A stretch of DNA of 64,000 bases from Sipunculus nudus (Eukaryota > Annelida > Sipuncula > Golfingiida > Sipunculidae): assembly GCA_026874595.1 (NCBI GenBank), contig CM049309.1, positions 16,696,576 through 16,760,575 of the forward strand, given 5' to 3'. Shown here one piece after another: positions 23,331 through 36,370 of the stretch (positions are counted from its first letter, which is position 1; each line of letters opens with the position of its first letter). The translations under genes and the position numbers were made by a program. The notes beneath the pieces are model-generated. The model made no database searches and was not told where the DNA came from. It worked only from the letters and a program-made list of their open reading frames with translations.

Positions 23331-25115
23331 ACTCATTGACAAATACTCGTTAAATATAAAAATATCACAAATTGATAGCATATGTAAAATATCACATATA
23401 ATATCCAAAAAATGTAAAAACAATGTGATATATCACAGATCACATACAACAAAATAATAACGCCTATAATGTCACAGATCAGATTAAAAAAAAATAATAA
23501 CGAATGATAAAAAGCACAGATCAGAATAATCAAAATAATAATTAATGAAAAATTTCACAGAACAAAATCAACGAAATAAAAACGAATGTAAAATATCACA
23601 GTTCAGAATTAATAAAAAAAATAATAACGATTGTAAAATATCACTGATCAGAATCAACAAAATAATAAAGATGGTAAAATATCAAAGTTTAGAATTAAAA
23701 GAATCAATAAAATAATAAAAATGAATCAACAAAATGGTAATCACATATAAATATCCCAGTTCAGAAACAACAAAAATGATAAAATGTGTAAAATATCACA
23801 GATTAGAATAAACAAAACAAAAATAATGTAAAGAAACACAGATCAGAATAAAAAAAATTATATATTAACGATGGTAAAATATCACAGTTCAGAATGAACA
23901 AAATAATAACGAATGTTAAATATCACAGATCAGAATCAACAAAATACTAACGACTGAAAATTATCATAGATCAGAATCAACAAAATCAAAACAAATATAA
24001 AATATCACAGTTCAGAATAAACAAAGATAATAACAATTGTAAAATATAAATGATCAGAATCAACCAAATGATAACGATTGTAACATATCACAGATCAGAA
24101 TTAACAAAAATAAAATATTAACGATTGTAAAATATCGCAGATCAGAATAAAAAATATTATATTAACGATGGTAAAATATCACAGATCAGAATCAACAAAA
24201 TAATAACGAATGTCAAATATCACAAATCAGATTCAACAAAAAATAACGAATGCGAAATATCACATATAAGAATCAATAACATAAAAACAAATAAAAAATA
24301 GGTCAGAATAAACAAAAATAATAACAATTGGAAAATATCACAGATTGGAATTAATAAAATACTAAAGATTGTAAATATCACATATTCAGAATCAACAAAA
24401 CAATAACGAATGTAAAATATTACGGATCAAAATCAACAAAAATAATATATTAAAGATTGTAAAATATCACAGATCAGAATCAGCAAATTAATAACGATTG
24501 TAAAATATCACAGATCAGAATCAACAAAAATAATATATCAACGATTGTAAAATATTACAGATCAGTATCAACGCAATGATAACGATTGTAAAATATCACA
24601 GATCAGAATCGACAAAAATAATATATCAACGATTGTAAAATATTACAGATCAGTATCAACGCAATGATAACGATTGTAAAATATCACAGATCAGAAACAA
24701 CAAAATAATAACGAATTTAAAATTTCACAGTTCGGAATTAATCAAATAATAACGATTGTAATTATCACTGATCAGAATCAATAAAATAATAAAGATAATT
24801 AATTATCACAGATCGGAACCAACAAATAATGATGCCTGTTATGTCCCATATCAGAATCTACAAAATAATAATGAATGTAAAATATCACAGTTCAAATTAA
24901 ACAAAATAACAACGATTGTAAAATATCACAGATCAGAACAAAAAATAATGAAAACGTTTGTAAAATATCACAGATCAGAATCAACAACATGATAACAAAT
25001 GTAAAATTTCACGGTTCAGAATCAATAAAATAATAACGATTGTAAAATATCACTGATCAGTATCAACAAAATAAAAACTAATGCAAAATAATACAGATTA
25101 TATTAAAAACCGCTG
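23331..25115. repeat. 41-bp satellite array 2
   Basis: Same 41-bp family and orientation as array 1 (core CACAGATCAGAATCAACAAA). Within it, 24423-24686 shows a higher-order dimer with an exact 88-bp period (starts at 24423, 24511, 24599); the last two copies differ by one base. That marks a recent local expansion in an otherwise old array. Confidence 0.93.
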
Positions 25116-26400
25116 ATTGGCAGTTCATTTATAGCACAGACCAGCTGTGAAAAACTTTAGAAAAAAGTCAATTTTACCGATCAGTAAAAATATGTCGTAT
25201 AACAGTAATCGACAAACTATTTAAAAATACTATCTATGCATTTATGTGAAACTTTAGTAGCTTTAGTAGAGAGATAAACAAGCAAATTCCTGGAATTTAT
25301 GGCCTCCGCTTCCTCCTCTTGTTATATTATGTTTCTTTGGACCTTCATGCTTGTCTTCTGAATATGTTTAATTTTTTTTTGTCCCCTGAAGATGTCTTCA
25401 CATGTCATAGTACCTGTGTTTTAGTTTTGATTGTCCCCAGAAGATGTCTCCACATGTCATTATTTTAGTAATGAATCGAGAACAAAAGGGACTTTTTGTT
25501 TTGTTTTGGAGCTGGTGATAACACGTTTTCAGACAGACACTCCAAAACCAATCCAAGCCTAAGTATGCATGAGAGCAATCTCTGACTCAAATTTGATTGA
25601 AATCGGATAATATTTAGAAAGTTTTATCGCACAGAAACGAAAACCTGACGGACGGACAGAGAGACAAACCCAAAACAATAAATACAGAGACTGATCGTAG
25701 ATATTTGTCTTTGCTCTGGCAGTCTTATGTCGGTAGACAAAAGTCTTTCTTTTAGGTCACGTGACCCTCCGTGTTCGTATTTTCGAACTTTCATCTCAAG
25801 TCACGTGGTGTGAATTCTTGCTCTGAGGTGACAGTGAAAGTTGCCATGGCTACCAATATAGTTTTCCCCATCCGGCTTGAAAATTAGGCCCAACAACACG
25901 ACGGAATGACTGTGACCTGCATGTAATGTATGGGGAAAAGGCATTAGTAAAATTATTTATTGAGAGTATGAATGTTTCTGGGTTGTTTACATGTTCATCT
26001 GATTTTTTACAGTAAAGGAATGTATAATTTCTTTCATTCAGATTCACTTTAAATATGCATCGATTAAGAGACGCATTTCTAAATCATTAATAACGAAGAT
26101 GCAATTTTTAAATTAGAGAAATCAAAACGATATCTGCAGTTTGATATCACTGTGGAATTAGTAAAACATTTTGTTATGAAAGATTAATTAAACTTAACAG
26201 TGATAGAGCTAAATGCCAAACATAACACATGACCTTCATACATACAGACTATAAAGCCCTGTGGATACCTTGTGGCCATCTTAATTTGTGTTTTACAGAT
26301 ATCACTAGACATTTTCAGCACATGACATCATACATAGAACCAATAAACCGGTAATTCAATAATTAAGTATATAAGAAAGACTTATCATATTTACACTTAC
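25116..26400 (-). other. Compound unit 2: segment between satellite and promoter block
   Basis: Matches 12276-13456 in patches: CCAGCTGTGAAAAAC, TTTCATCTCAAGTCACGTGG, GAGAAATCAAAACGA, GAAAGATTAATTAAA. It carries an extra 0.4 kb at about 25290-25690, including a small direct duplication (GAAGATGTCTTCACATGTCAT at about 25388 and a variant at about 25440), that unit 1 lacks. The candidate acceptor on minus is CATTACATGCAG/GTCACAG at about 25916. Confidence 0.6.
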
Positions 26401-26590
26401 CAAATACGCCTATGATTTCCTGTATAGCGATCTTGAGTCACACTGGGTATTACATGCACGCTCTTTACTGTTTCAATACACAACATAACTTGCAGGGCCA
26501 AAAATTAACCAAATCAGCAGAGCACACAATAGATTTTCATATAGCAGTGTAGAGTCAAAACACTTTCCTTCTTACGGTATGGTAGCATGG
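26401..26590 (-). ncRNA. Candidate first exon of unit 2 transcript
   Basis: Bounded by the TATA-like box at 26620-26612 and a consensus donor TTTG/GTAAGT at 26400-26395. About 180 nt, no long frame. Inferred from conservation with units 1 and 3. Confidence 0.3.
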
Positions 26591-26611
26591 TACAGGTTTT
26601 GAACTGGCATG

Positions 26612-26707
26612 CTTTATGTATCGTGAAAATAATACGTTTGAGCAAAGTTATACAACATTAGACGAGTTATAACCCGTATGATCTGATTACATCACACGCG
26701 CATGCGC
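26612..26707 (-). promoter_or_regulatory. Conserved promoter-like block, unit 2
   Basis: GCGCATGCGC at 26707-26698, then TACATAAAG at 26620-26612 on the minus strand (one base off the unit 1 TATA box). Spacing is 78 bp as in unit 1. Similarity to unit 1 continues upstream to about 26885. Confidence 0.55.
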
Positions 26708-26902
26708 TTTCAAGCGAGACCTGCTCATTTGTGTAAACTGGTAGTTATTCAACATGCCCGGACCTGTTGTGAAGCAGTATTAATTACAGTTAATCACATC
26801 TTAGAGACCAATTAAGGAGTGCTAAGTTTCCCGCACGCCTGCACTTTGAATACTGTTTATCATGAACATGCTGCATTAACATTTATAAATAAATATATAT
26901 TT

Positions 26903-26908
<6 letters not shown>

Positions 26909-26950
<42 letters not shown>

Positions 26951-27278
26951 GTGTGTGTTACAAACATTTTTTCAATAGTGTTAGTTTCATATCTGACTGA
27001 TATGTATTAATTTGTTGAATATTCATAAGTTTATCATTTAAAGTTGCGACGCTGTATGTTATATGCAGCAAGCAGATTTACGTTTAAGTAAAATTTTGTG
27101 ACAAATGGATATTCGCATTAGGAATAAAATTGCCTGATGAACATGAGTGTGGATTTAGGTACTAGTATACAGCAATTTTTACGGTAATATAGAGAGAAAA
27201 TAAAATAATCGATTAATAATCGATCACCGGTCGTTTTTATTTTTCAAATTATAACTTTGAAACCAATTCCTACCACTA

Positions 27279-27364
<86 letters not shown>
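26909..27364. repeat. (TA)n tracts and short intergenic gap
   Basis: TA tracts at 26909-26945 and 27290-27364, with a brief GT run after the first. The sequence between holds no gene. Confidence 0.85.
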
Positions 27365-27367
<3 letters not shown>

Positions 27368-27544
27368 GATAGATAAAAGATAAATAAATAGTCAATTGAG
27401 GAAGCAATTGTAGAGCCGACAGTTCCGGCAACTACCCTGTCAGGAAAACAACCCGAAAAAAAGCAACAAAAGAGAATTGTAAGGTCAGACACAATGTCAT
27501 CATTTTACGTCCTAAAAGTAAGTCGAAGTGCCCAAAAATATATA

Positions 27545-29050
27545 CCGTATTTCCTTGAATAGACGCCCTGGCGTTTATTTTTTTCAAACCCTGCTTTGAC
27601 CCGGCGTCTTTACAAGGCCGGCTTCTATTTAAGGCCGGCGTTCATTAAAAAATACATTATCAGGCTCATCAGACAAACTAAAAAAATAGAACACGCCGAA
27701 ACAATAAACCCGCCGGTCACTACTTAGGGACACAATTGAAAACATTGCCGGTACACGGATTGTGTTTACGAAATTTCCTTAGATGTCATAGGGATATGGG
27801 AAACGCGCATCTCCACAATTACGCACCATAATAAGAATTAACGGAGAATCACAGCGAGAGATTGCAGTTGTCCACAAGAATCTGTCCGCGCGGGCCTCAG
27901 GTGTTTAATGTGGCTGTTCCATTTATTTTACACCGCGTGTTGTTTCCCTCTGAACACGGGTGGCTCTTCCATGAACTGTTCTCCGCGTACAACTGGTAAC
28001 AGTGGTTCCATCGAAATACGGGGGGTCGGTACGGCACAGCGTAATTCATTTTCATCACACTTTCCTCCCGTCAACTATTCAACTGATTCAGCTCGACACA
28101 GCGTAATCAAGTGTTTCTGACCTGGTTCATACTTAACACGGTTTGCTCTCCCAATAACTGTGCTCCGTGGAGAACTGTTAATATTGGTTCCATCGAAAAA
28201 CGGGGGGCTGGTACGTATAACGGCACTGCGTAATTCGTTTTCATGACACCTTCCGTCCGACTTTTAACTGATTCAGCTTGACACAGCGTGTTGAAGCGTT
28301 TCCGACCTGTTATATACTTGTATGTGACATTTACTGCCGGGAATATTTCTGAATATAGAGTAATACTATTTTCAACTTTAAAGTTTATCTCAGAAGCCTG
28401 GTTTTGGTAACGATGGGGACGCACTTAAAGCGCTTAAAAATGAACGAAAGGGGCGTAATTTGGCTTGACAGTAGCTACAAATTGTATCGCTTGACACCAT
28501 CATTTGGTGTCTTCATGCTACACAAGAAATATGTGCCCAAACGTAATTTAACAGTTCTGTTCAACCATCCGTTAGGTATACTTTTACCGTACCAAGATTA
28601 ACCGCTTGTATCAGGCGGTACTATTTTTATCTAGCTTGACGGCAGTGATAGTGTTAGCTTCTCACTGCTGACGTATTTGTGGAGCGTTTATTAGGATCGG
28701 TGATCGGCTTTAATCATAAGGACGGATCGGGAATATTTGGTGTCCCTCGTGCATTGTAACAGGCATTCATGTAAGATAAAAACATATTTACAGAAGAATT
28801 AAATATCAATAAAACACAAAAGGAAATTCATACAACAATCAATGGTCAGTTTGACTGGTAAATACACCAATTATAGTGAAGGGATAAGACATCTGGCGAC
28901 AAACATGGAAACTTCTCTGACACCAGGCCTGTGAACAAGACCGGCGTCTATTTAAGGCCGGCGTTTATTTTTCTGGGACACTGTTTTACCCCGGCGACTA
29001 AACAAGGCAGGCGACTATTTAAGGCCCGGCGTCTGATCAAGGAAATACGG
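27545..29050. mobile_element. TA-flanked inverted-repeat DNA element (non-autonomous)
   Basis: Ends CCGTATTTCCTTGA...(27545) and its inverse (TTGATCAAGGAAATACGG-type, ending 29050), each bordered by TA, as in Tc1/mariner-like insertions. Subterminal sequence on both sides is rich in GGCCGGCGTTTATT / CTATTTAAGGCCGG variants, so the inverted relation extends over about 100 bp. Inside, a segment of about 190 bp is directly duplicated (about 27930-28120 and 28125-28310; TTCCATCGAAAxACGGGGGG and ACTGATTCAGCTnGACACAG occur in both). No transposase frame was found in 1.5 kb. Confidence 0.75.
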
Positions 29051-29053
29051 TAG

Positions 29054-29228
<175 letters not shown>

Positions 29229-29637
29229 CAAATCTCATAAAATTAGTTTAGAGATAATAAATTGGCTAATAAATTTAGCTTAATTCGATTCAAACTCCGC
29301 TTTTAAATTGCTTGTATTTTATCCTCCTCAAAATTTGAGCAACTTTTATTTTGTGCATGGACAAAAAAATCAAGAAATATATTTTACATATACTTAAGGT
29401 AAACTTTTGGTAAATATGTGTATTATCTCGGGTTGTAAGTTCATTTTTGCTTAATAAAAAGTTACCTAGCAAAGCATCCCTGGCATTTGGACTAACCATC
29501 TCAAATTTTATTCGTTGCTGTGCTTCTGTGTGTGAGTAAACACAGTCAATTTGTGTTTGTTTACCAAACAAAACTGCGGTACCAGAGGTCTGACCATAAA
29601 CACGCGCGACATCCCCCAAATATATGGAGAAGGTATA

Positions 29638-29750
29638 ACGACCCATAATGTAATAACCGGCCCATAATGTATATAAAAACGGCCCATATTGTAATAAAAA
29701 CGGCCCATATTGTAATAACCATACCCCGTCCATATTGTAATAATATCGCA
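29638..29750. repeat. Short tandem repeat, about 21-22 bp
   Basis: About five units of CGGCCCATATTGTAATAA with variable A-rich spacers. The overlapping open frames on the minus strand (29290-29809) show repeated YYNMGRF-like residues only because of this repeat. Confidence 0.75.
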
Positions 29751-29984
29751 GGTGGGTAAATCGGCCAATAATTATATAATTCAAATTTCATGCAAATTGA
29801 CTTAGGCAATTCAAATATTGACTTCTAGTGACACGATTGTGTAAGTGAACATACAAGTATAAAAACCACTGGATGTACATATTGACTTAAATATGGCCAC
29901 GATTCATGTTTATCCTTTAATTGAATCAGTGTTTAAATGGGATGATAAAGTATTTAGACAGGATATAAAGGAACATTTCTAATA

Positions 29985-29985
<1 letters not shown>

Positions 29986-30044
<59 letters not shown>

Positions 30045-30193
30045 TATATATATATAAACGTTTGTAGTATTTTTGCGTCTGTATAAAACCAAAAAAAAAC
30101 ATGTATTGAATGAATTTTGGTTTGCTGAAAACACCTCAACATTTCTCCTGAGTACATTTCTAGGATTTAATTAAGCGCCTGAGTCCATTAAAG

Positions 30194-30242
<49 letters not shown>
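29986..30242. repeat. Two (TA)n microsatellites
   Basis: TA tracts at about 29986-30057 and 30198-30242. Confidence 0.93.
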
Positions 30243-30247
<5 letters not shown>

Positions 30248-32284
30248 TTTTGACAATTTTGTCAGATAAAACCTACAATACTCACATTATGGATATACAG
30301 TCGAGCCTGGTTATTGTCATGTCGTTGGTACATGCTTATATTATGATAATAAACGGGTTGTGATATTATGCGGGCTTCAATATTGATATCCTTTTGAGTC
30401 ATAGAATAAGTGTTATGTCTCACATAATATTAAATAAATCGTCAATAAAAAGGATACAGAAACGATAATTAACATTATTAATGCACAACGGCATATCAAA
30501 TTACGTTTACGCGCACCTGACGATTTATTTTCTGTAATTTTTGTAACAATAACTGACCAAAATTCGATTTGCCTAAAGAATGTGACGTAGCGTCTTGGTC
30601 ACTAGCTCAAATGTCCGGAAATATGCGGTACAGTTATAATGTTATACAAAGGCAAAATATTTTATTAGATAATTCTTACACTTTCCCGACTCCTGCATCT
30701 TATTTTCCGGATGTTTTATTAATGACCGAAACTTCGAATCCATGATCGTCTTTTTGTTAGGACTGCATGTTCGGGCAGCGGGCATCGTCAATCAATTGTC
30801 AAGTTTTACGTCGATTGAGGTTTTGGATTGGGTGTCGGTTCCAGTGCTCTTAAAACCTCTAGCTTTTCGTGGAGTCTTAAAGAGGATTTCCAGCCGTAAA
30901 CACCGTTAACAGCCCGTGATTCATATAATCTCGGCGGAACGTCACTGAGGTATAAACTGCGGCTTTGCAAAGTTCTGGAGTTCATCATGTATGGCATGTG
31001 ATTGCGAATTTTTTGCATAAAATTTCGTGATGCTAACTCTTGCTGATTTCAAGATAGTATGGGTTAACGTACAGACGACGGCCGACGGACGACGGACGCC
31101 GGACGACGCCACACCAAGCAAAAAGAAGTATACGCTCATCGAGCAGCTACAGGTTGCTGCGGTCAAGACCTCAGCCCTGTGCGCTCCTTAAGCATGTTTT
31201 CTGAGCCAACAGACGCAGTGCCACGCCAAGCCAAGCAGGGAGCCGTAGAGGGCGCCATCCTCTCTCCTGGGTTGTTGTCCTTGTTAGAAAGCTACAGCAT
31301 CCACAGCCACAAAGCCAGAAGCAACCCGAATTCCCTCCACCGATTCCAGCAGCGGAGACCCAGCCATGCCATTCGAGAGCCGAACTCAATCCTTGTGAAC
31401 GACCTTACTTCGAGACCCAAAGCCCTTTTACTTGCGGTTTCGGTCATTTGGACCGTTTAACCAGTTTCCCGGTTATGCAAGTTTACAGGTTTTTCATCAT
31501 CGGCACGACGCCACACCATCGCATAAGCTCACAGGTTCTTTAAAAAAAAGTATCATTGTGATTGAAGGGTCCCTGCTTGAATTACATCAATTGGCCATTG
31601 CAGCCCCATCCCGGCCCTGAATCTCTACTGCTCGGGATACATGATACTGCACTTTTGGGACTGTTTATATCATTAATTAACCAGCAGCAGCCCCAGGGAT
31701 GGGAACAATCTTGGCATTGGGTCTTTGACCTGGCAGTCGTATACAGCAAATGCGGCCTTTACAAGCAGTAGGGAACTGGACTGAGTAAAAAACAATCTTT
31801 CCAGTTTAAATCAAGGCCAGTGTTGTAAATTTATTCACCGTATGCACGATCGTGATGTGTAGAGTATGATAGGGCCATCTAGTGGCGAATACGGTAAGGT
31901 CTTAAATGTTAAAATAACTCAATCTCATAATATCCTGACAAACAATTAATGAAATTTCGCTTTGGGTTGTGAATATAATCGTAATATGCAGTTTTAACCA
32001 ATATAAAGATAATTAGAAATAAAAAAGTCAAATACGTATATTCAACGTTTGTGAACCTAATTAAATAAATATAAAATTGTATTATGCGAAGATACTTTTT
32101 ATTCTTTAAATCACATGAAATGTACAAACTGGATAATCTTGACATAATAGGCAACAGAAATTATGAAATATCAAACTCATCGTAACTGGTCATGTTACGA
32201 CTCAGACATTTAATGCAAAAAAATACTTGAATATTCACACATCAAACTAGTGTATCACACTTACAAAATACCTATATATGTGTA
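30243..32284. other. Intergenic, no gene supported
   Basis: Contains ACAGTCGAGCCTGG at about 30298 (like the MITE end at 49528), a GACGGACGACGG-type stretch at 31078-31105 common in invertebrate dispersed repeats, and a more GC-rich patch at 31140-31780 with frames under 95 codons on both strands. None shows a domain, and they overlap each other. Confidence 0.4.
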
Positions 32285-34575
32285 CTAACACAGATCAGAT
32301 TCAACAAAATAATAAAGAAATAATTATAATAAAGAAATAACATAATTAAACTATCAGATTTAGGGAATAAAATACATCGATTACAAAATATTACAGATCA
32401 AATTAAGAAAATAACATTGGATGTAAATAAACAAAATAATAAAGAATTTAATGTAGAAAATCACAGAACATATTAAAACAAAAGCTATAATAACAAATAA
32501 TTACCTGTGTAAAAATATCACAGATAAGATTCAAAAGATAGATAATAAAATGTATCACGTATATCCGATTCAACAAAACAAAAATGAATGTAAAATATCA
32601 GAAATACGATTCATCAAAATAATAATAATGGTAATATATCACAAGTCAGATTGAACAAAATAATAATGAATGTAAAATATCACAGATAAGATTCAACAAA
32701 ATAATACTGAAGGTAAAGTATCACAAGTCAGATTAAACAAAACAATAATAAATTTAAAATATCACAAATAAATTCAACAAAATAAAACTGAAGGTAAAAT
32801 ATCACAAGTCAGATCCAACAAAACAATAATGAAGGTAAAATATCACAGATAAGATTCAACAAAATAATACTGAAGGTTTAATATCAGTAGTCAAATTCAA
32901 CAGAACTTTATAAATGTAAAATATCACAGATAAGATTTAAAAAAATAATACTGAATGTAAAATATCACAAGTCATATTCAACAAAACTATTTTAAATGAC
33001 TGTTAAAATGTAACAGATCAGACTTGACAAAATAAAACTGAATGTAAAATATCACAGGTCAGATTCAACAGAATAATACTGAATGTAAAATATCACAAGT
33101 TATATTCAACAAAACTAATTTAAATGACTGTTAAAATATAACAAATCAGAATCAACATAATAATCTTGAATGAAAAATATCACAGATCAGATTAAACAAA
33201 AAGATAAAGAATGTAAAATATCACAGATAAGAATAAACAAGTTAAAACTGAATGTAAAAAGTAACACAGATCAGATTCAACAAAATGAAAAAGAAATTAA
33301 AAAATCAGTAATCATATTCAACAAAAATATCAATAATAATAAAATAATAACATTTGAAGATCGTCATGGATCTGATTCAACAAAACAATAATTAATGTAA
33401 AATATCAAAGATAAGATTCAACAAAATAATACTGTAGGTTTAATATCACGTCAAATTAAACAAAACTATAATGAATGCAAAATGTCAAAGATAAGATTAA
33501 AAAAAAAAAATGTAGGTAAAATATCACAGATCAGAATACAAAATTGATAAAGAATATAAAATATCACAGATTAGATTCAACAAAATTATGCTGAATGTAA
33601 AATATCAAATATGAGTATAAAAAGTATATAGAATGTAAAATATCACAGATCAGATTCAACAAAATAATACTGAATGTAAAATATCAAAGATCAGAATCAA
33701 CAAAATGATGAAGAATGTAAAATATCACAGATCAGATTCAACAAAAATATAAATAATAACAAAATAATAACAATTGAAGATCGTCATTGATCTGATTTAA
33801 CAAAACAATAATAAATGTAAAATATCACAGATAACTTAAGATTCAACAAAATAATACTGAAGATTAAATATCATTAGTAAACTTCAACAAAACTATAATG
33901 AATGCAGAATATCACAGATAAGATTCAACAAAATAACAATGAAGGTAACACAAAGAATATCACAGATCAGAATCAAGATAATATTTCTTAATGTAAAATA
34001 TCACAGATCAGAATATAAAAAAATGATAAAGAATGTAAAATGTCACAGATTAGATTCAACAAAATAATACTGAATGTAAAATATCAAAGAGCAGAATAAA
34101 AAAAAATTGATCAAGAATGTAAAATATAGATCATATTCAACACAATGATAAAGAATATAAAATACCACAGAGAAGAAATCAACAAAATAATACTGAATGT
34201 AAAAAATTTCACAGATCAGATTCAACAAAATGATAAAGAATGTAATATATCACAGATCAGTTTCAACAAAATGATAAAGAATGTAAAATATCACTGGTCA
34301 TATTTAACAAAAATATCAATAATAACAAAATAATAACTTTTGAAGATCTTCAAGGATCTGATTCAACAAAACAATAATGAATGTTAAATATTACAGATAA
34401 GATTCAACAAAATAATAATGAAAGTAAAATATCACAATTAAGATTCAACAAAAGTATAATGGATGTAAAATATCACAGATAAGATTCAACAAAAGAATAC
34501 TGAATCTAATATATCACAGATCGGAATAAAAAAAAATTTATAGAATGTAAAATATTACAGATCAAATTCAAATAA
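32285..34575. repeat. 41-bp satellite array 3
   Basis: Same family and orientation as arrays 1 and 2, but a distinct subtype: AGATTCAACAAAATAATACT and GAATGTAAAATATCAC in place of the AATCAACAAA / CGATTG form. Subtype separation means the arrays have evolved mostly apart since they split. Confidence 0.92.
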
Positions 34576-35962
34576 ATAAATTATATAAATTATTTCAATT
34601 AAAATGACAATACATTTGTGACATATTAATTATATAAATATTTTCATGAATGCAAACTAGAAACAAATGTAAAACTCATCGGGCATTTAAACCGGCTGAA
34701 AGTCTGAGTGTCTGTAAGTTTATTCTCCTATTGTCCTACTGTGATCCAGCGACGTTGGCGTGGTCAACCAAAAGCGTCACCCGATCTTCTTCTCGGTTGA
34801 TACAGATTCAATTGCCGGTGAAGCCTCTCCTTGGATAGGTTCCTCCCCGTGAGTGTCCATGAAGTTCTTTCGCGTCGTATTTCCTAACCCTAAGCAAATC
34901 CTAACTTATGCATTCCAAAAGTATTTCACTCTCGTTGAAAAACCGCTCTCTGACGTTAATCCGGATGTCTCAAGTAGGAAGTCGGATTTCAGGGCATACC
35001 CTTATATTCTAGTATTTAATTATACAATGTTAATTAGCTCTGCGGTGCAACGAGACCTTGCGCGTTCATATTTTCTTAAATTTGGCCTCTTGTCAACTGA
35101 GGCTGAGATAAAGTTAGAGCGTCCAGTTCTTGTGACGGCGAGGTTGTTGTGCCCGACCCGTTTGAACCGACCGTTAGGCTCTCTGAGACACCTGACCTAG
35201 ATCCTCAACACAGAGAGGGCGCCATCACCACCAGGAGTGAATGAATACTGTTTACGGGTGGCAGGTAATTGTACAATGGAACCTTGTTGGGCCAATTGTA
35301 TGCCCCGAACGGGTCAGAGTAGAGCTGTGAGAATGAACAGACCGGAACGTTCTCCGACGATGTAGTCGGTATATATGGATCCAGCTTTCCATATAAAGTA
35401 TCGTCTTGTATGCCAATTAGCGAGTAGTTGATACTGTGGCATTGGTTATCATGCCACAGCCTGATCACGACGACAAATCGGTCATCACTGCAAAAGAACG
35501 GGGATTCGTATTGAATGATAACGTCAATATGAGAAATGAACAAATTATTAAATTCAATTAAGTTCAAATGAGGTCAAATGAATGCGAAATATTCTTATCC
35601 CATTTTAAACTGCATTGAATATACATTTATGGGTAATTCAATAAAGAACATATAAAGTGTGTATATATTATAAAGGGATAAATGCCAGCGTTGGTGCTTA
35701 ACCTGAAGAGCCACACATATTTGTGAAATTCAAAAGTTAGTAGTTACATACCCATTTACATAGTTATCCCATTGTATTTGAAATAAAATGGTTTTATCTT
35801 CAAAGAGACATTATATCAATAAATATGATATTAATACAAAAGTGCGATATACAATTTTGGACCCAACAACCTACTTTTTCCTAGTATGGGTGAATTATCG
35901 ATTCAGTTAGCTGTGAAATATTTCGTAATTTAAATATATGGTAGCAACATACGACTATTAAA
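34576..35962. other. Compound unit 3: middle segment, mostly unlike units 1 and 2
   Basis: The first kilobase (about 34650-35580) has higher GC and no visible similarity to the other two units. It has one frame of 115 codons on plus (34853-35200) and one of 120 codons on minus (35205-35567), neither recognised. It may be an insertion or a replaced segment. Similarity to the other units returns only near the promoter block. Confidence 0.4.
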
Positions 35963-35968
35963 ACTTAC

Positions 35969-36125
35969 CAAAATGTGTCTGTGATTATCTGTAGTGTTGT
36001 ATTCCTCATCACTTAGCAGAGCATTTCTTGAAGTGCGAGTACACTAAGTGTGTCGGTTGCAATGTATAACAGTGTACAGTAAAAACACATCTTCCCCGTG
36101 GTGTATATATTGTATGGTCGAATGG
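35969..36125 (-). ncRNA. Candidate first exon of unit 3 transcript
   Basis: Bounded by TATAAAAAG (36155-36147) and donor TTTTG/GTAAGT at 35968-35963. About 150 nt, no long frame. Inferred. Confidence 0.3.
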
Positions 36126-36146
36126 TGCCGCTTTACGACTAGCATG

Positions 36147-36224
36147 CTTTTTATACCCTGAAAGGTATGAGATATGAGACAAGTTGTTACACCTATAATC
36201 TGATTACATCACACGCGCATGCGC
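36147..36224 (-). promoter_or_regulatory. Conserved promoter-like block, unit 3
   Basis: GCGCATGCGC at 36224-36215 and a canonical TATAAAAAG at 36155-36147 on the minus strand, 60 bp apart. The most diverged of the three units overall, yet CTGATTACATCACACGCGCA is unchanged. Confidence 0.55.
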
Positions 36225-36370
36225 TCTGAAGCGAGACATACTCACTGGTAATAATTACTAATGGTGCAACATGCCCCGACGTGTTGATTAGGTAAACTTA
36301 ATTACATTTATCACATGTTAGAGCCTGATTAACAGTTCTAGGTTGAGATTATTGCTTGCTGCACTTTTAA

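Noticed and set aside
29290-29809. 164-codon frame and overlapping frames rich in Y, G and M
   Set aside because: Produced by a short tandem repeat at about 29638-29750; three overlapping frames are equally open and none has a domain.
31171-31771. Overlapping 62-93 codon frames in a GC-richer patch
   Set aside because: Frames lie on both strands, no domain or splice pattern could be seen; composition alone explains the openness.
34853-35567. Host gene in the unit 3 middle segment
   Set aside because: Two frames of about 120 codons in opposite directions, neither with a recognisable domain, start context or splice sites; kept only as an observation.
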